Part shown: positions 8,224 through 16,634 of the stretch, in pieces | Position numbering within the stretch: position 1 is the first letter of the stretch | Layout: every line of letters begins with the position of its first letter | From: Clostridiaceae bacterium | GTDB lineage: Bacteria > Bacillota > Clostridia > Saccharofermentanales > DTU023 | DNA: 64,000 nucleotides | NCBI GenBank assembly: GCA_012800435.1 | Contig: JAAZJH010000072.1 | Coordinates: forward strand, 1-64,000 | Reading direction: 5' to 3' | Made by a program: the position numbers and the translations under genes | The notes under the pieces: generated by a model | Told to the model about the DNA's origin: nothing | The model's input: the letters and a program-made list of their open reading frames with translations, nothing else | Database searches by the model: none

Positions 8224-9153
8224 TCAATCGTATGCATGAAGATGTTGAAATAGTACACCCAACTGCGTCGGAGAAAGCGCTTCAGCACGTACTGAAGATG
8301 AGAGCTTATATTTTTTTAAAAAAAGAGTGATTGTACGTCGGCGCTGTTCTTCTTGATCGGACTCATTTGTTGCGACAGTCAAGGCGTTAGAGATCGTCTT
8401 TCGCCTAGATTGAAATAGTGCAACCAGAAAAGAATGAAACACAAGATCACCGGCAAGCTGATGCGCTTCCGAATCTTTCGATGGAATCAACTCAACAATT
8501 TTAGACGTGACTCGAGGCACAGGGTAAAAGGATTGCCTTGATACCGTTCTTCTTATGTGCCAATGACCAAAAAGTTGACTTGCGATCGCCAATGGACCAT
8601 AACGTTTTGAACCGGGTGATGCAACCAATCTTTCCACAGCGTCTGCTTGTACCATAAAAATAGCGCGCTGCATCGTTGGAAAATGAGTAAGTGAGGATAA
8701 AATGAGCTCCGTGGTAAGGTAGTAAGGAAGATTTCCGAAAAGCACATAGGGTGGAAGTATTTTATCTCCTTTCCTCTCTTTCTCATCACCGAATAGCAAA
8801 TCAGAAATATAACTTTCGTTCACATCACGTGCATCTTCATAAATCATTATGGGCGGAATAGGAAGATCTGCAAAAAGATCTTTATGCAACGCCATAAAAC
8901 GTTGGTCAATTTCAATCGAAATCACTCTGCCAGTTTGTCGTGCGAGCTCATACGTCAACAAACCGGGGCCGGCTCCGATTTCAATGAAATGATCTGTTTG
9001 AAAAGAGGAAAGATCACTCACAATGGCGTCAATCGTCTCTTGATCACTAAGAAAAGCTTGGCCGAGCGAACGCCTAGGCGTAATCTTGTATGTCTCTAGG
9101 AGTGTGATAAGATTCGGTGTTATCCACTCAGCTCTAGTAGTCAACGTAGACAT
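8224..9153 (-). CDS. rsmA: 16S rRNA dimethyladenosine transferase RsmA (KsgA)
   Basis: RsmA dimethylates A1518 and A1519 in the 3' hairpin of 16S rRNA using S-adenosylmethionine, late in 30S assembly. The protein carries SLGQAFL near its N terminus, the SAM motif EIGAGPGLLT, the acidic EIDQRF, and the catalytic NLPYYLTTE. I chose the ATG at 9153, which gives the usual N terminus and overlaps the preceding SH3 gene by about 20 bases. The open frame reaches 9228, but that would mean a much larger overlap. Confidence 0.92.
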   Translation of the reverse strand: MSTLTTRAEWITPNLITLLETYKITPRRSLGQAFLSDQETIDAIVSDLSSFQTDHFIEIGAGPGLLTYELARQTGRVISIEIDQRFMALHKDLFADLPIPPIMIYEDARDVNESYISDLLFGDEKERKGDKILPPYVLFGNLPYYLTTELILSSLTHFPTMQRAIFMVQADAVERLVASPGSKRYGPLAIASQLFGHWHIRRTVSRQSFYPVPRVTSKIVELIPSKDSEAHQLAGDLVFHSFLVALFQSRRKTISNALTVATNESDQEEQRRRTITLFLKKYKLSSSVRAEALSPTQLGVLFQHLHAYD

Positions 9154-10354
9154 CAAAAGCCTGTGGGTTCTCAGGATAGAAAGCGTCGTAAATTTTCCCG
9201 CTGTAACCAAAGGGAGTCGTAATGACATCGCCGCGGCGGTGATATTCCAGATTTGCCGCTAATACGATATAGCCGTCTTTATCGGCGATATAACCATCTT
9301 GGTTAACATGTCGTCCCGGGATTTTAAGACCGTATCCCGGAAGAACGCTTTGTGGATAATAGTAAAACACTTTACTTTGCCAACGAATCACACCCCTCTT
9401 CATGAAGAAATCAAAAGAATACAATCGCACCGATCCCTCATGGATGTTCACTGTAGTTGTCGTTGTGGTTGTAGTGGTCGTTGTAGTTGTAGTGGTCGTT
9501 GTTGGCTTTATCGTTGTAGGAACAGTTTTTGGCGGGACGTCCGTTAAATATACAGAAAATGCGTACGCCGTTTTACCGTCTGATAGCAAAATCTTCGACC
9601 ATTCAAGACTCTTTGCGACAACACGAAGAGCTTCCCCGTTGCGCGCCGCTCGGATCACAGAAGCGTCCATATTTGGAGCGCTTCGAAGGTTCAAACCGGC
9701 CTTCGAATTGACATAATAGATCGTATCGCAACTGGTCCAGACATCTTTTGCCGCGCTGCGAGTCGTCGGGGGAGGTCGATTTTTTGAGAGATAAGATCGA
9801 AAGAGAAACAAATAAGAACCGTCGGCGCCGTTAAAGGCTGCCCATTCGTCACTTAAAGCGCACACCTTCACCGCTCGTCCGTATATCAGAACTCCTGATA
9901 TAGGAGCAGATATAGTAGGTTCACGTCGAATATAGAGGCCGCTCTCCGCCGTACAATACATTAAAAGATCACAAGTCTCCCAGCCCTCAGGAAGGGTCTT
10001 CTCCTGTTTAAGAGCTGCAGTGGAAGGCGTCGAATTGGAAGTCGGAAGCGTTGTCGCAGGTTCTTCAGATACGTTTGTCTCGTTTAATAACGACTCGCCT
10101 TGTGATATTGAAGGAGGTGTAGTAGGAGGAGAAGATTCCGAAGCGGAATAGGGTATTTGGTCGGGTGACATATGGCGATCATACAGAACGTCAGCGAGGT
10201 AGTTAAAATTGACGTTATCTGCGTCAGACGACACTTTTTGAAGCGTGTCAATATCATTTCTTCGTTGCGCAAGTAAAATCACCACCACTGAGACAATCAG
10301 CAACACGGCGATAATCACAAGAAATCGATCGAGTATTCGTCGACGCATAATCAT
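9134..10354 (-). CDS. Surface protein: N-terminal anchor, two SH3-like domains, poly-Thr linker, 3D-like domain
   Basis: A 406-residue protein with a signal anchor at residues 9-29, a Ser/Thr/Pro-rich stretch, two bacterial SH3-like domains (about 131-191 with LYIRREP, about 211-271 with LNLRSAPN), a linker of about 17 consecutive threonines, and a C-terminal domain resembling the 3D/double-psi barrel of wall hydrolases (DGYIADKDGYIV, then YGYSGKIYDAF-like). SH3 domains of this class bind peptidoglycan or its peptides, so a role at the cell wall is likely. I cannot name the catalytic activity, if any. ATG start with TAGGAG a few bases upstream. The gene precedes rsmA and overlaps its start. 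Confidence 0.75.
   Translation of the reverse strand: MIMRRRILDRFLVIIAVLLIVSVVVILLAQRRNDIDTLQKVSSDADNVNFNYLADVLYDRHMSPDQIPYSASESSPPTTPPSISQGESLLNETNVSEEPATTLPTSNSTPSTAALKQEKTLPEGWETCDLLMYCTAESGLYIRREPTISAPISGVLIYGRAVKVCALSDEWAAFNGADGSYLFLFRSYLSKNRPPPTTRSAAKDVWTSCDTIYYVNSKAGLNLRSAPNMDASVIRAARNGEALRVVAKSLEWSKILLSDGKTAYAFSVYLTDVPPKTVPTTIKPTTTTTTTTTTTTTTTTTVNIHEGSVRLYSFDFFMKRGVIRWQSKVFYYYPQSVLPGYGLKIPGRHVNQDGYIADKDGYIVLAANLEYHRRGDVITTPFGYSGKIYDAFYPENPQAFDVYVDY
9452..9502 (-). repeat. Poly-threonine codon tract
   Basis: Seventeen consecutive Thr codons inside the SH3 protein, using all four ACN codons in mixed order. The variety of codons argues for selection on a glycosylatable or extended linker rather than slippage at one triplet. 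Confidence 0.85.
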
Positions 10355-10539
10355 GTCACTCCTAAGAACGATGTCTTAGCCGAACGATATTTCCCTTCCT
10401 TCTATATACAACGGTTCGTTATCCTGTTCTAAGAATCGTGTTATTAAAGCGGATTAAGTACCGTTATATATGTCGATTTGGATTTATTTTATCTTTTTTC
10501 AAATTAAAACGCAAATCTACGCATTTTAACATTCTTTTA

Positions 10540-11115
10540 TTAAATGGATATCTTCTTTAGAAAGGAAACGGCTGTAGTGAACATAGCTTCTCGATTATGT
10601 TTTGTAACAGTAAGAAACGTTGAATTCGATGACTTCTCAAGAAATGTGCGAAGTTGCTCATACGCTTCGCGGTAAGTATCATTATCTGGATCCGGTTTTT
10701 GTATCTGACGCTCCATCCCGGAACGGTCTTTTAGCACACCGATGCAAGGAATAGGGCTTTCCAAAATCTCAATAATTCGCTGACGAAAAGGGACGTTGAG
10801 TAGCTCTTTCCCGCCAATCTCATCCATTAAAATAACGTCAAAGGCTTCTGCTTGCTCTAGAGCATCAAGGGCAACGCGACAAAAAAGCAAGTCATCGCGA
10901 CGCCACTCCTCCCCTTCATCTCGAGTCATAAATCGAACAGCTAGTTCCGGAGAACGGACATCTGAGACTACATAGGCGCAAACTTTATCATGATCGTCAT
11001 AAACGCGTATTGTGCGAAAGCCTGCAGGCCAGATACACACCATCTGCAGTGCTTGTTGAATCAGAGTTGATTTGCCTGCGCCGGAGAGACCGGTAAAAAA
11101 AAGATTGCTCCCCAC
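10540..11115 (-). CDS. THEP1-like nucleoside-triphosphatase
   Basis: A 191-residue P-loop NTPase resembling the NTPase_1/THEP1 family. It has a Walker A GLSGAGKST at residues 9-17 and a Walker B ILMDEIGG at about 95-102. A region around 113-124 (FRQRIIEILESP) matches the family layout. No signal peptide, so cytoplasmic. It is the last gene of the lipoprotein/ABC locus, ten bases after the FMN-binding-like lipoprotein, so it is very probably co-transcribed. Related NTPases hydrolyse NTPs without a settled physiological role; its place here suggests a job tied to cofactor or metal handling, which is inference. Confidence 0.75.
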   Translation of the reverse strand: MGSNLFFTGLSGAGKSTLIQQALQMVCIWPAGFRTIRVYDDHDKVCAYVVSDVRSPELAVRFMTRDEGEEWRRDDLLFCRVALDALEQAEAFDVILMDEIGGKELLNVPFRQRIIEILESPIPCIGVLKDRSGMERQIQKPDPDNDTYREAYEQLRTFLEKSSNSTFLTVTKHNREAMFTTAVSFLKKISI

Positions 11116-11125
11116 TCATTTTCTC

Positions 11126-11701
11126 CTATCCGTTGTAATAGTGCTCGGCATGATAAGCAAATAGACCTTTAAGCATTGACATGAGATTACTTGATGATAC
11201 TGTGGCCCCCGCGATTGCATCGGCATCGATTTGAGGCAATTGAAATCCATAGCCTTTCCAAACATCCAACTCTTTTTTCGTAATACTTACAAGCGGCTGT
11301 ACAAGATGCTCGTCCATATATTCTTCAGTGTATTCGGAAATGTAATAATTGGGATTGCTGTCTCCCCAGAGTCCCTGATTCTTCCCGAATGTGATGGATC
11401 TTATCGCCGACTCGTCCGGTGTTGGTCGACTATTCAATAATTCGACATAGCATATCGAATAATAGTTAACCATCGTGTCGCGACAGGTGCAAGATAAATA
11501 AGCCACTTGATAGGACGTAAAAGTAGCGTTGCTCTGCTCAAACAGGATAATCGCCAGATAAGGTTCCTCTGTTCCCCCCGAAGCATAGTGCGTGAAAGGA
11601 AAGGTAGAAATGCTCTTTTCCGCGGATTCTTCTTTGTGGCTGCAGCTAACAACGCCGACGAACAGCAATATAAACAGTATGATTACGGTTCTCTTTCTCA
11701 T
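11126..11701 (-). CDS. FMN-binding-domain-like lipoprotein
   Basis: A 191-residue lipoprotein: signal peptide with lipobox VVSC and lipidated Cys20. The C-terminal part has DAIAGATVSSS (161-171), close to the D-x-x-[S/T]-G-A-T-x-T signature of FMN-binding domains, in which the last Thr or Ser receives FMN from ApbE. Here Ala replaces the first Ser/Thr and Ser169 stands at the acceptor position. Cys71, Cys73 and Cys84 cluster in the middle (CTC and YSIC). I infer a surface redox protein, but flavinylation is unproven and no ApbE gene is in the window. Its ATG overlaps the stop codon of the rhodanese lipoprotein by ATGA, showing translational coupling; the NTPase follows ten bases later. Confidence 0.65.
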   Translation of the reverse strand: MRKRTVIILFILLFVGVVSCSHKEESAEKSISTFPFTHYASGGTEEPYLAIILFEQSNATFTSYQVAYLSCTCRDTMVNYYSICYVELLNSRPTPDESAIRSITFGKNQGLWGDSNPNYYISEYTEEYMDEHLVQPLVSITKKELDVWKGYGFQLPQIDADAIAGATVSSSNLMSMLKGLFAYHAEHYYNG

Positions 11702-12402
11702 TCCGATCCTCCCTGTATCGGATGAAGGCGACTAAAATCAATATAGGCGTAATCAGCGCGCCATGTGGCGTAGATGTTGTCATCGTTGGCATCCTCAGGA
11801 TAGACGATAAGCTCTAACGCGTTCTTACCGGCATAGCCCCAGTTTGCTCCTGTGTTGTAAAGAAGATTTACGTCCCAACCGTAATAGATCAACAATTCCT
11901 TTATCATGTTAGAGTATCCGGCTCCACCGCACATAAGAAAGATGGCTTTATCGCGAGGAAACAATTCCTCTAAGATCATCTCTGATTCAGCGTAACGGGC
12001 ACGAGCATTTGCAACGGTACCATTATCCGCCCAATCTACATCAAACAATCTTTCTCCTTGATAAGCGCCCTTAACAGGAAGCGGCTGAAGCGTGGCTATA
12101 TAAGGAAACGGAACAACCTTGAATCCGCGGATGGTACGACTGAGGTCTGCATCTCCCCCTACAGCTGCGTAATCGGCCGGATCAAACAACATTCGTACGT
12201 CACGGTAAGCTACGTCAGAACGGTCCAGGTATTCATCGATAGTTGTCATATTGATATTCTTATCCACGAAAAAAGGTGAATCTACATCTGCAGAAGGGGG
12301 CGGGAGCGGTTTCTCCTTCGTCTGTGAACTGCAAGCGCTTACCATTCCAATAGTAAGAAGTGCTAATAGCATGACAATAAGAACCGATTGATATCGGCGC
12401 AT
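11698..12402 (-). CDS. Rhodanese-like lipoprotein
   Basis: A 234-residue lipoprotein with lipobox VSAC (Cys24) and a rhodanese-like domain over roughly 55-215. The active-site loop reads FLMCGGAGYS, giving Cys158 at the usual sulfur- or selenium-carrying position. A DVR motif near residue 68 matches the conserved strand of the domain. Rhodaneses carry persulfide sulfur; this one would act outside the membrane. I start it at the ATG at 12402, which has AAAGGAGAGG just upstream; the open frame to 12489 lacks a ribosome site. It overlaps the FMN-binding-like gene by four bases. Substrate unknown. Confidence 0.75.
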   Translation of the reverse strand: MRRYQSVLIVMLLALLTIGMVSACSSQTKEKPLPPPSADVDSPFFVDKNINMTTIDEYLDRSDVAYRDVRMLFDPADYAAVGGDADLSRTIRGFKVVPFPYIATLQPLPVKGAYQGERLFDVDWADNGTVANARARYAESEMILEELFPRDKAIFLMCGGAGYSNMIKELLIYYGWDVNLLYNTGANWGYAGKNALELIVYPEDANDDNIYATWRADYAYIDFSRLHPIQGGSE

Positions 12403-12517
12403 ATTTCCTCTCCTTTCTTCATTAATATTTAGATAAACAGCTAATCTACGGTGTAAAAAATGCCGCCACTCCAAATACATTCGAATCATGGCCGAACATT
12501 CAGCGACACAATCGTTG

Positions 12518-12563
12518 TGAATGCGGTTGTCTTACGCTTTAAACATAAGACAACCACATTACA
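12518..12563. repeat. Long hairpin between two lipoprotein genes
   Basis: Arms GGTTGTCTTACG (12525-12536) and CATAAGACAACC (12544-12555) pair with one mismatch around a 7-base loop, and the pairing continues imperfectly outward. It sits in the only sizeable gap (12403-12649) of the locus. There is no T-run on the minus strand, so it may be an mRNA processing or stability element rather than a classical terminator. Confidence 0.6.
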
Positions 12564-12649
12564 ATCAAAGTTCTCCTAACAATGCGGCCGATTCAGAATG
12601 ATAAGCAGATGATGGACGCATATTAGACGATCATATCGCAATGGTGCGA

Positions 12650-13696
12650 TTATTCCACAACGAGACTGGAAACAAGCTTGCAGTAGCTTCTAGATGACGA
12701 CTCGCTGCAGGGCGCCACCCAAATCGTTCCGTCTTCGCCTGTCTCTTTATCTTTTTCGATTGCGACAAGCGTATATTCACTCTCAGCTTGTTCTTTTGAT
12801 AGTTCAGTTTCGTAACCGTCAGATGCAACGGCTTTCACTGAGCTGTAATCATCAATGCCGCAAGCGGCCAGCACGTCAGAAAGGACGTAACCTGTATAGG
12901 TCGATTCAGATAGCTCGCCGTTTTTGTTCTCTGTAACTACGGTAATCTTGTAGATTCTTAGGCCTTCCAATGTCTCATTCGTCACTTCATTGCCGTTGAT
13001 CTCAAAGCTGAAATCGGTGAACGTCACCTTTTCCGTGCGATCGAGCTTTTCAGGTGTTTCGCCGGTGAGTTCGAGTCCTTCCGACTCCTTAGGCTGCTCA
13101 GGATCTTCGACAACAGGTTTTTCATCGACTGTGTTGATGAGAATGGCTACACAGCCCTTCAGATAATCGCCGGTGGTGCCGGATGTACAGGGTGCAAACC
13201 ACGGCGCATTCTTAAATTGGCTTCCATCTTTGGTTATCGCCAGCAGAGTGGTGTTCGCCATGATGTCTTTTCCTTTAAAGCTTACAACGTAGCCGTCATC
13301 TGCCTCCGCCTCCAACCAGATGTAACTTTCTGTCAGTCCGGCAGCTTGGAACACATCAGAGAGGGCAAAGCCTATATACGTTGTTGTCGATTCCGTGCCG
13401 GCACTGTTCACGCTTGTTGCTTGAACCGAATAGGTCGGATAAGCGGCCATGGCTACATGGTCTACAGCGACGCCGTTTACCGTAACGGAAAACTCCGGTA
13501 TCGTAATCCCTTTCACCTCTTCTGCCACCGGTTCGGCAGGCGGAATGGCTTCAGTTTTCTCAGCGGGAGTTTCGATCGGCTCAGTGACCTGTTCACTCGT
13601 ATCGACCGGCTCCGGTGTGGTCTTTCCATTGCAGGCAGCAAGTGTTAACGCTAAACACAGTGCCAAAAACAATGAAAGCAGCTTTCTGTTTTTCAT
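12650..13696 (-). CDS. Lipoprotein with two sulfite-oxidase-like repeats
   Basis: A 348-residue lipoprotein: lipobox LAAC (Cys22), a Glu/Pro/Thr-rich linker, then two copies of one domain (about 64-190 and 223-348). Each copy has the pattern of the molybdopterin-oxidoreductase (SUOX-type) fold: TYIGFALSDVFQAAG and TYTGYVLSDVLAACG, then ADDGY or ASDGY. I see no obvious Mo-ligand motif. Instead both copies end with a W-x-A-P-C segment followed by a second Cys (Cys170/Cys182 and Cys330/Cys339), which suggests a disulfide or metal site. It lies between the ABC ATPase and the rhodanese lipoprotein on the same strand. Function unknown; surface capture of a ligand or cofactor is an inference. Confidence 0.65.
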   Translation of the reverse strand: MKNRKLLSLFLALCLALTLAACNGKTTPEPVDTSEQVTEPIETPAEKTEAIPPAEPVAEEVKGITIPEFSVTVNGVAVDHVAMAAYPTYSVQATSVNSAGTESTTTYIGFALSDVFQAAGLTESYIWLEAEADDGYVVSFKGKDIMANTTLLAITKDGSQFKNAPWFAPCTSGTTGDYLKGCVAILINTVDEKPVVEDPEQPKESEGLELTGETPEKLDRTEKVTFTDFSFEINGNEVTNETLEGLRIYKITVVTENKNGELSESTYTGYVLSDVLAACGIDDYSSVKAVASDGYETELSKEQAESEYTLVAIEKDKETGEDGTIWVAPCSESSSRSYCKLVSSLVVE

Positions 13697-13748
13697 GTTC
13701 TTCCTCCTTTTAGTTAACTTTCGTTATCTATATGATGGTTGCGGATGA

Positions 13749-14558
13749 TTAATCCGGCAACCTCATCGTTTTTATTGTTTTCAAATTAGGACTGATACAA
13801 ACACTCCGCCCCAGCTCCTCAAGGTATCGTAACACAAGCTTTTCTCCGTAGAGCGCGCGCAATTTTTCCTCTGTTACCATCTCCTCTACACTTCCGGAGA
13901 CAACGCTGCCTTCTCGGTCGAAAATAGCCGCTTTACCTCCTAAAAGCAGCGCGTGGTTAGGGTCGTGTGCCGTAATCGCTACAGCAAATCCGTTTTCAGA
14001 TAGTGATTTTATGATCCGTAACACTCGTACCTGATTGCCTACATCCAAGTGTGCCGTTGGTTCGTCAAAAAGTACGGCTTTCGGTTTACCGACGATAGCT
14101 CTTGCAATCGCAGCCTGTTGTCGTTCACCACCGGATAGCTCACTATATTTTCGTGTCGTCAAATGGGAGATTCTGAGCATCTCTAATGCTTTATTTGTAT
14201 CTTCCTTTTCTTTCCGACCGGGATGAGACATCAAGCCGACTTTTGATGCACAGCCCATAAGTACGTAGTCAAACACTGTGTATCCGAACGCGGGAACATG
14301 ATTCTGCGGAACATATCCTACTTTCGATGCGATGAGACGAGGTTTCAATATGGATACCTTCTCCCCGCATAACTGCACTTCTCCCTGCTGCGGTCGAAGG
14401 AGCCCCAGCATGCAGCCGAGCAGAGTGCTTTTTCCAGCACCGTTCCGACCCATTATGGTCAGAACGTCGCCTTCTTCCAAAGTTAAACTGATGCCGTTCA
14501 GTACGACCGGCAATGACGGACGATAAGAAAACCGAATGTTCTTAACTGAATAGATCAT
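13749..14558 (-). CDS. ABC importer ATPase, FecE/BtuD/MolC type
   Basis: The ATP-hydrolysing subunit of a type II ABC importer. It shows Walker A GRNGAGKST, Q-loop YVPQNHVP, signature LSGGERQQ, Walker B AVLFDEPT and the H-loop AITAHD. I chose the ATG at 14558, which overlaps the permease stop codon by ATGA and has AGAGGGA upstream; eight more residues are possible from 14582. It pairs with the FecCD permease and the binding lipoprotein just upstream. Substrates of this class include siderophores, haem, cobalamin and molybdate or tungstate, and the sequence does not decide between them. Confidence 0.92.
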   Translation of the reverse strand: MIYSVKNIRFSYRPSLPVVLNGISLTLEEGDVLTIMGRNGAGKSTLLGCMLGLLRPQQGEVQLCGEKVSILKPRLIASKVGYVPQNHVPAFGYTVFDYVLMGCASKVGLMSHPGRKEKEDTNKALEMLRISHLTTRKYSELSGGERQQAAIARAIVGKPKAVLFDEPTAHLDVGNQVRVLRIIKSLSENGFAVAITAHDPNHALLLGGKAAIFDREGSVVSGSVEEMVTEEKLRALYGEKLVLRYLEELGRSVCISPNLKTIKTMRLPD

Positions 14559-15589
14559 CGTATACGATCCCTCTGTCGCCAAATCAGCCAGTAGAAGAAG
14601 AACGAGCCCAATACACCTGTCATAATGCTCACAGGCATTTCTGAGACTCCGATAATTCTCGTCAGTGTATCAACTAATAACATGAAAAATCCGCCAAGCA
14701 GAGCGGAAAAAGGGATTAATCTGCGATTCCCGCTTCCTACAACCATCCGTGCGAAGTGCGGAACAATCAAACCGACCCAGCTAATTGTTCCGGCGATACA
14801 GACGGACCCTGCAGTGAGCAATGTAGAACAAAGAATTACGATCCCCCTCATTTTTGTTACATCCGCTCCTAGCGTACGAGCCTCTTCCTCTCCCATGGAC
14901 AGGACATCAATCCACCACGCCATTAGTATTAATATCGTCATCGGTACGATTAAAAGCGGAATCAGAAACGCTAAATCCCGTAACGATACATAAGCAAAGC
15001 TTCCCATAGTCCAATAAGTGATGGAGGCAAGTTGAGTGTCGGGATCGGCCGTGTACTTAATAAATCCCAACAATGAGGATAGAGCCGAACCGACAATAAT
15101 CCCTGCCAACACCAACACCGTATTGGACCGGTTGCGAAGAAGAGCAGGTAAGCTAATCGTGAGCATAAAGGCTAAAATACCTCCTATAAAGGCAAAAAGG
15201 GAGATGAACACCGTCGTCAGCGACATCAATATCGCAAAAGCAGCCCCCACACAGGCACCGCTTGAGACACCAAGAAAATCAGGAGAGACTAAGGGATTCT
15301 GGAAGATTCCCTGATAAGCTGCACCGGCTACCGAAAGAGCTCCGCCAACGAAAACACTCGCTAAAATTCGTGGAATCCTAAGGCCTAAGACAACGTTCAC
15401 CGTCATACCCGAAGCAGTTACGGGCTGTCGGAAAACTACGCTAAACAAAATGCGAAGACTCTCTTTAGGAGTAACCGGATATTTTCCAACGCAAACAGCC
15501 AGTACGACGCCGCAAAGCAGTCCCACTGACAAAAGACCCATTAAAACGGCAGTCTTCCCTCCGCCGCTTGCGATCTTTCCTAAGCGCAA
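14555..15589 (-). CDS. FecCD/BtuC-type ABC importer permease
   Basis: A 344-residue integral membrane protein of the FecCD family with about ten membrane segments. Family landmarks include LRIPRILASVFVGGALSVAG, FLGVSSGACVGA, and the coupling-helix region around LGADV. It starts at a TTG at 15589 with GGAGGG five bases upstream, one base after the stop codon of the binding protein, and ends in an ATGA overlap with the ATPase, so the three importer genes are tightly coupled. Confidence 0.93.
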   Translation of the reverse strand: MRLGKIASGGGKTAVLMGLLSVGLLCGVVLAVCVGKYPVTPKESLRILFSVVFRQPVTASGMTVNVVLGLRIPRILASVFVGGALSVAGAAYQGIFQNPLVSPDFLGVSSGACVGAAFAILMSLTTVFISLFAFIGGILAFMLTISLPALLRNRSNTVLVLAGIIVGSALSSLLGFIKYTADPDTQLASITYWTMGSFAYVSLRDLAFLIPLLIVPMTILILMAWWIDVLSMGEEEARTLGADVTKMRGIVILCSTLLTAGSVCIAGTISWVGLIVPHFARMVVGSGNRRLIPFSALLGGFFMLLVDTLTRIIGVSEMPVSIMTGVLGSFFFYWLIWRQRDRIR

Positions 15590-15590
15590 A

Positions 15591-16634
15591 TCATCCCTCC
15601 AATGAATAGCCTAGATACTCGCTGTCGAACGTTTTTCCAAACATAAACATATAGTATTCGTCGATCTCCGAGTTCAACTCTTCGATGGAATAATAATCGG
15701 GGTACATCGTATGGAGCATGAACAATGCGCCAAGGACACAGCTTATACCGGGCATATCCCAAGAATCGATACGGGCCGGCATCACAAAGACATTTTCGTC
15801 TATGATAGCCTGAACGGCGCTCCAAGTAGGATCATTTAAGAGTTCCTCGGGTGTGTAATCGAGTGCTGTAGAGCTCGTACAGAAAATGTATTCTGGATTC
15901 CAGTTAAACACCTTTTCTACGCCCACGTTGATCCAGCGATGATCTTCGCCTTCGTCCACGACACATAGTCCACCTGCCTGTTCGATCATCCAAGACTGGA
16001 GCATATCGTCTCCGGCAACGCGTCCCGTTTGTCCACCCATTAACATCGCGGTAACACGCTCGTCTTCAGGGATCTTTTTCACGATATCTCTAATCTTGGA
16101 AAACTTCCCGTCAATCCATTCTATCACCGCTTCGGCGCGATCCTCAGCGCCGAAGTAGGCTCCAAGCATGGTGAGCATGGCACGTATGTCGTCAATATTT
16201 TCCACTGTGATACATAGGACATCAATCCCCAATTTTTCTACAGCTTCGACCGTTTCAGGATCGTTTGATCGATGAATGAAGGTGGTCGGAGCATAAGTCG
16301 CTAATGCTTCAAGGTCAACAATTCCCCTACCGACCGTTCCTGCACGTGCCAAATCTTCATCGGCATCGGTCCAGAACTTGCTCTTGACATTGACGGCCAA
16401 GACACGATCTGACAGGTCCAGCGCCACAATCAAAGGAACCGACACGGCATACACGGAAGCGATCGTCGCAGAGGCAGGATCATCCGGTATATTTTTGATC
16501 ACGCCGGCGCCGTCAATCACCTGACCAGGACCCGGCTTTGCGACAGTGTTGTCCTTTCCGACACAGCCGGAAAGGAGTAATACCGCCACAAGGAGAAGAG
16601 CGATACTTCGGTGCCTTCTCAACGATTTATTCAT
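15591..16634 (-). CDS. Class III substrate-binding lipoprotein of ABC importer
   Basis: A 347-residue lipoprotein with lipobox LSGC (Cys24) and the two-lobe fold of B12/siderophore/molybdate-binding proteins. Segments VDLEALATYAPTTFI, the long linker helix around 170-200, and the WDMPG motif late in the second lobe are typical of class III binders. The WDMPG plus YPDYY pattern also occurs in iron- and molybdate-binding members. Its ATG overlaps the TAA of the giant repeat lipoprotein by one base (TAATG), so the two are translated together. Substrate undetermined. Confidence 0.88.
   Translation of the reverse strand: MNKSLRRHRSIALLLVAVLLLSGCVGKDNTVAKPGPGQVIDGAGVIKNIPDDPASATIASVYAVSVPLIVALDLSDRVLAVNVKSKFWTDADEDLARAGTVGRGIVDLEALATYAPTTFIHRSNDPETVEAVEKLGIDVLCITVENIDDIRAMLTMLGAYFGAEDRAEAVIEWIDGKFSKIRDIVKKIPEDERVTAMLMGGQTGRVAGDDMLQSWMIEQAGGLCVVDEGEDHRWINVGVEKVFNWNPEYIFCTSSTALDYTPEELLNDPTWSAVQAIIDENVFVMPARIDSWDMPGISCVLGALFMLHTMYPDYYSIEELNSEIDEYYMFMFGKTFDSEYLGYSLEG

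Noticed and set aside
9402-9716. A plus-strand open frame with a poly-valine stretch
   Set aside because: It is the complement of the threonine tract of the SH3 protein and has no ribosome site or family resemblance.
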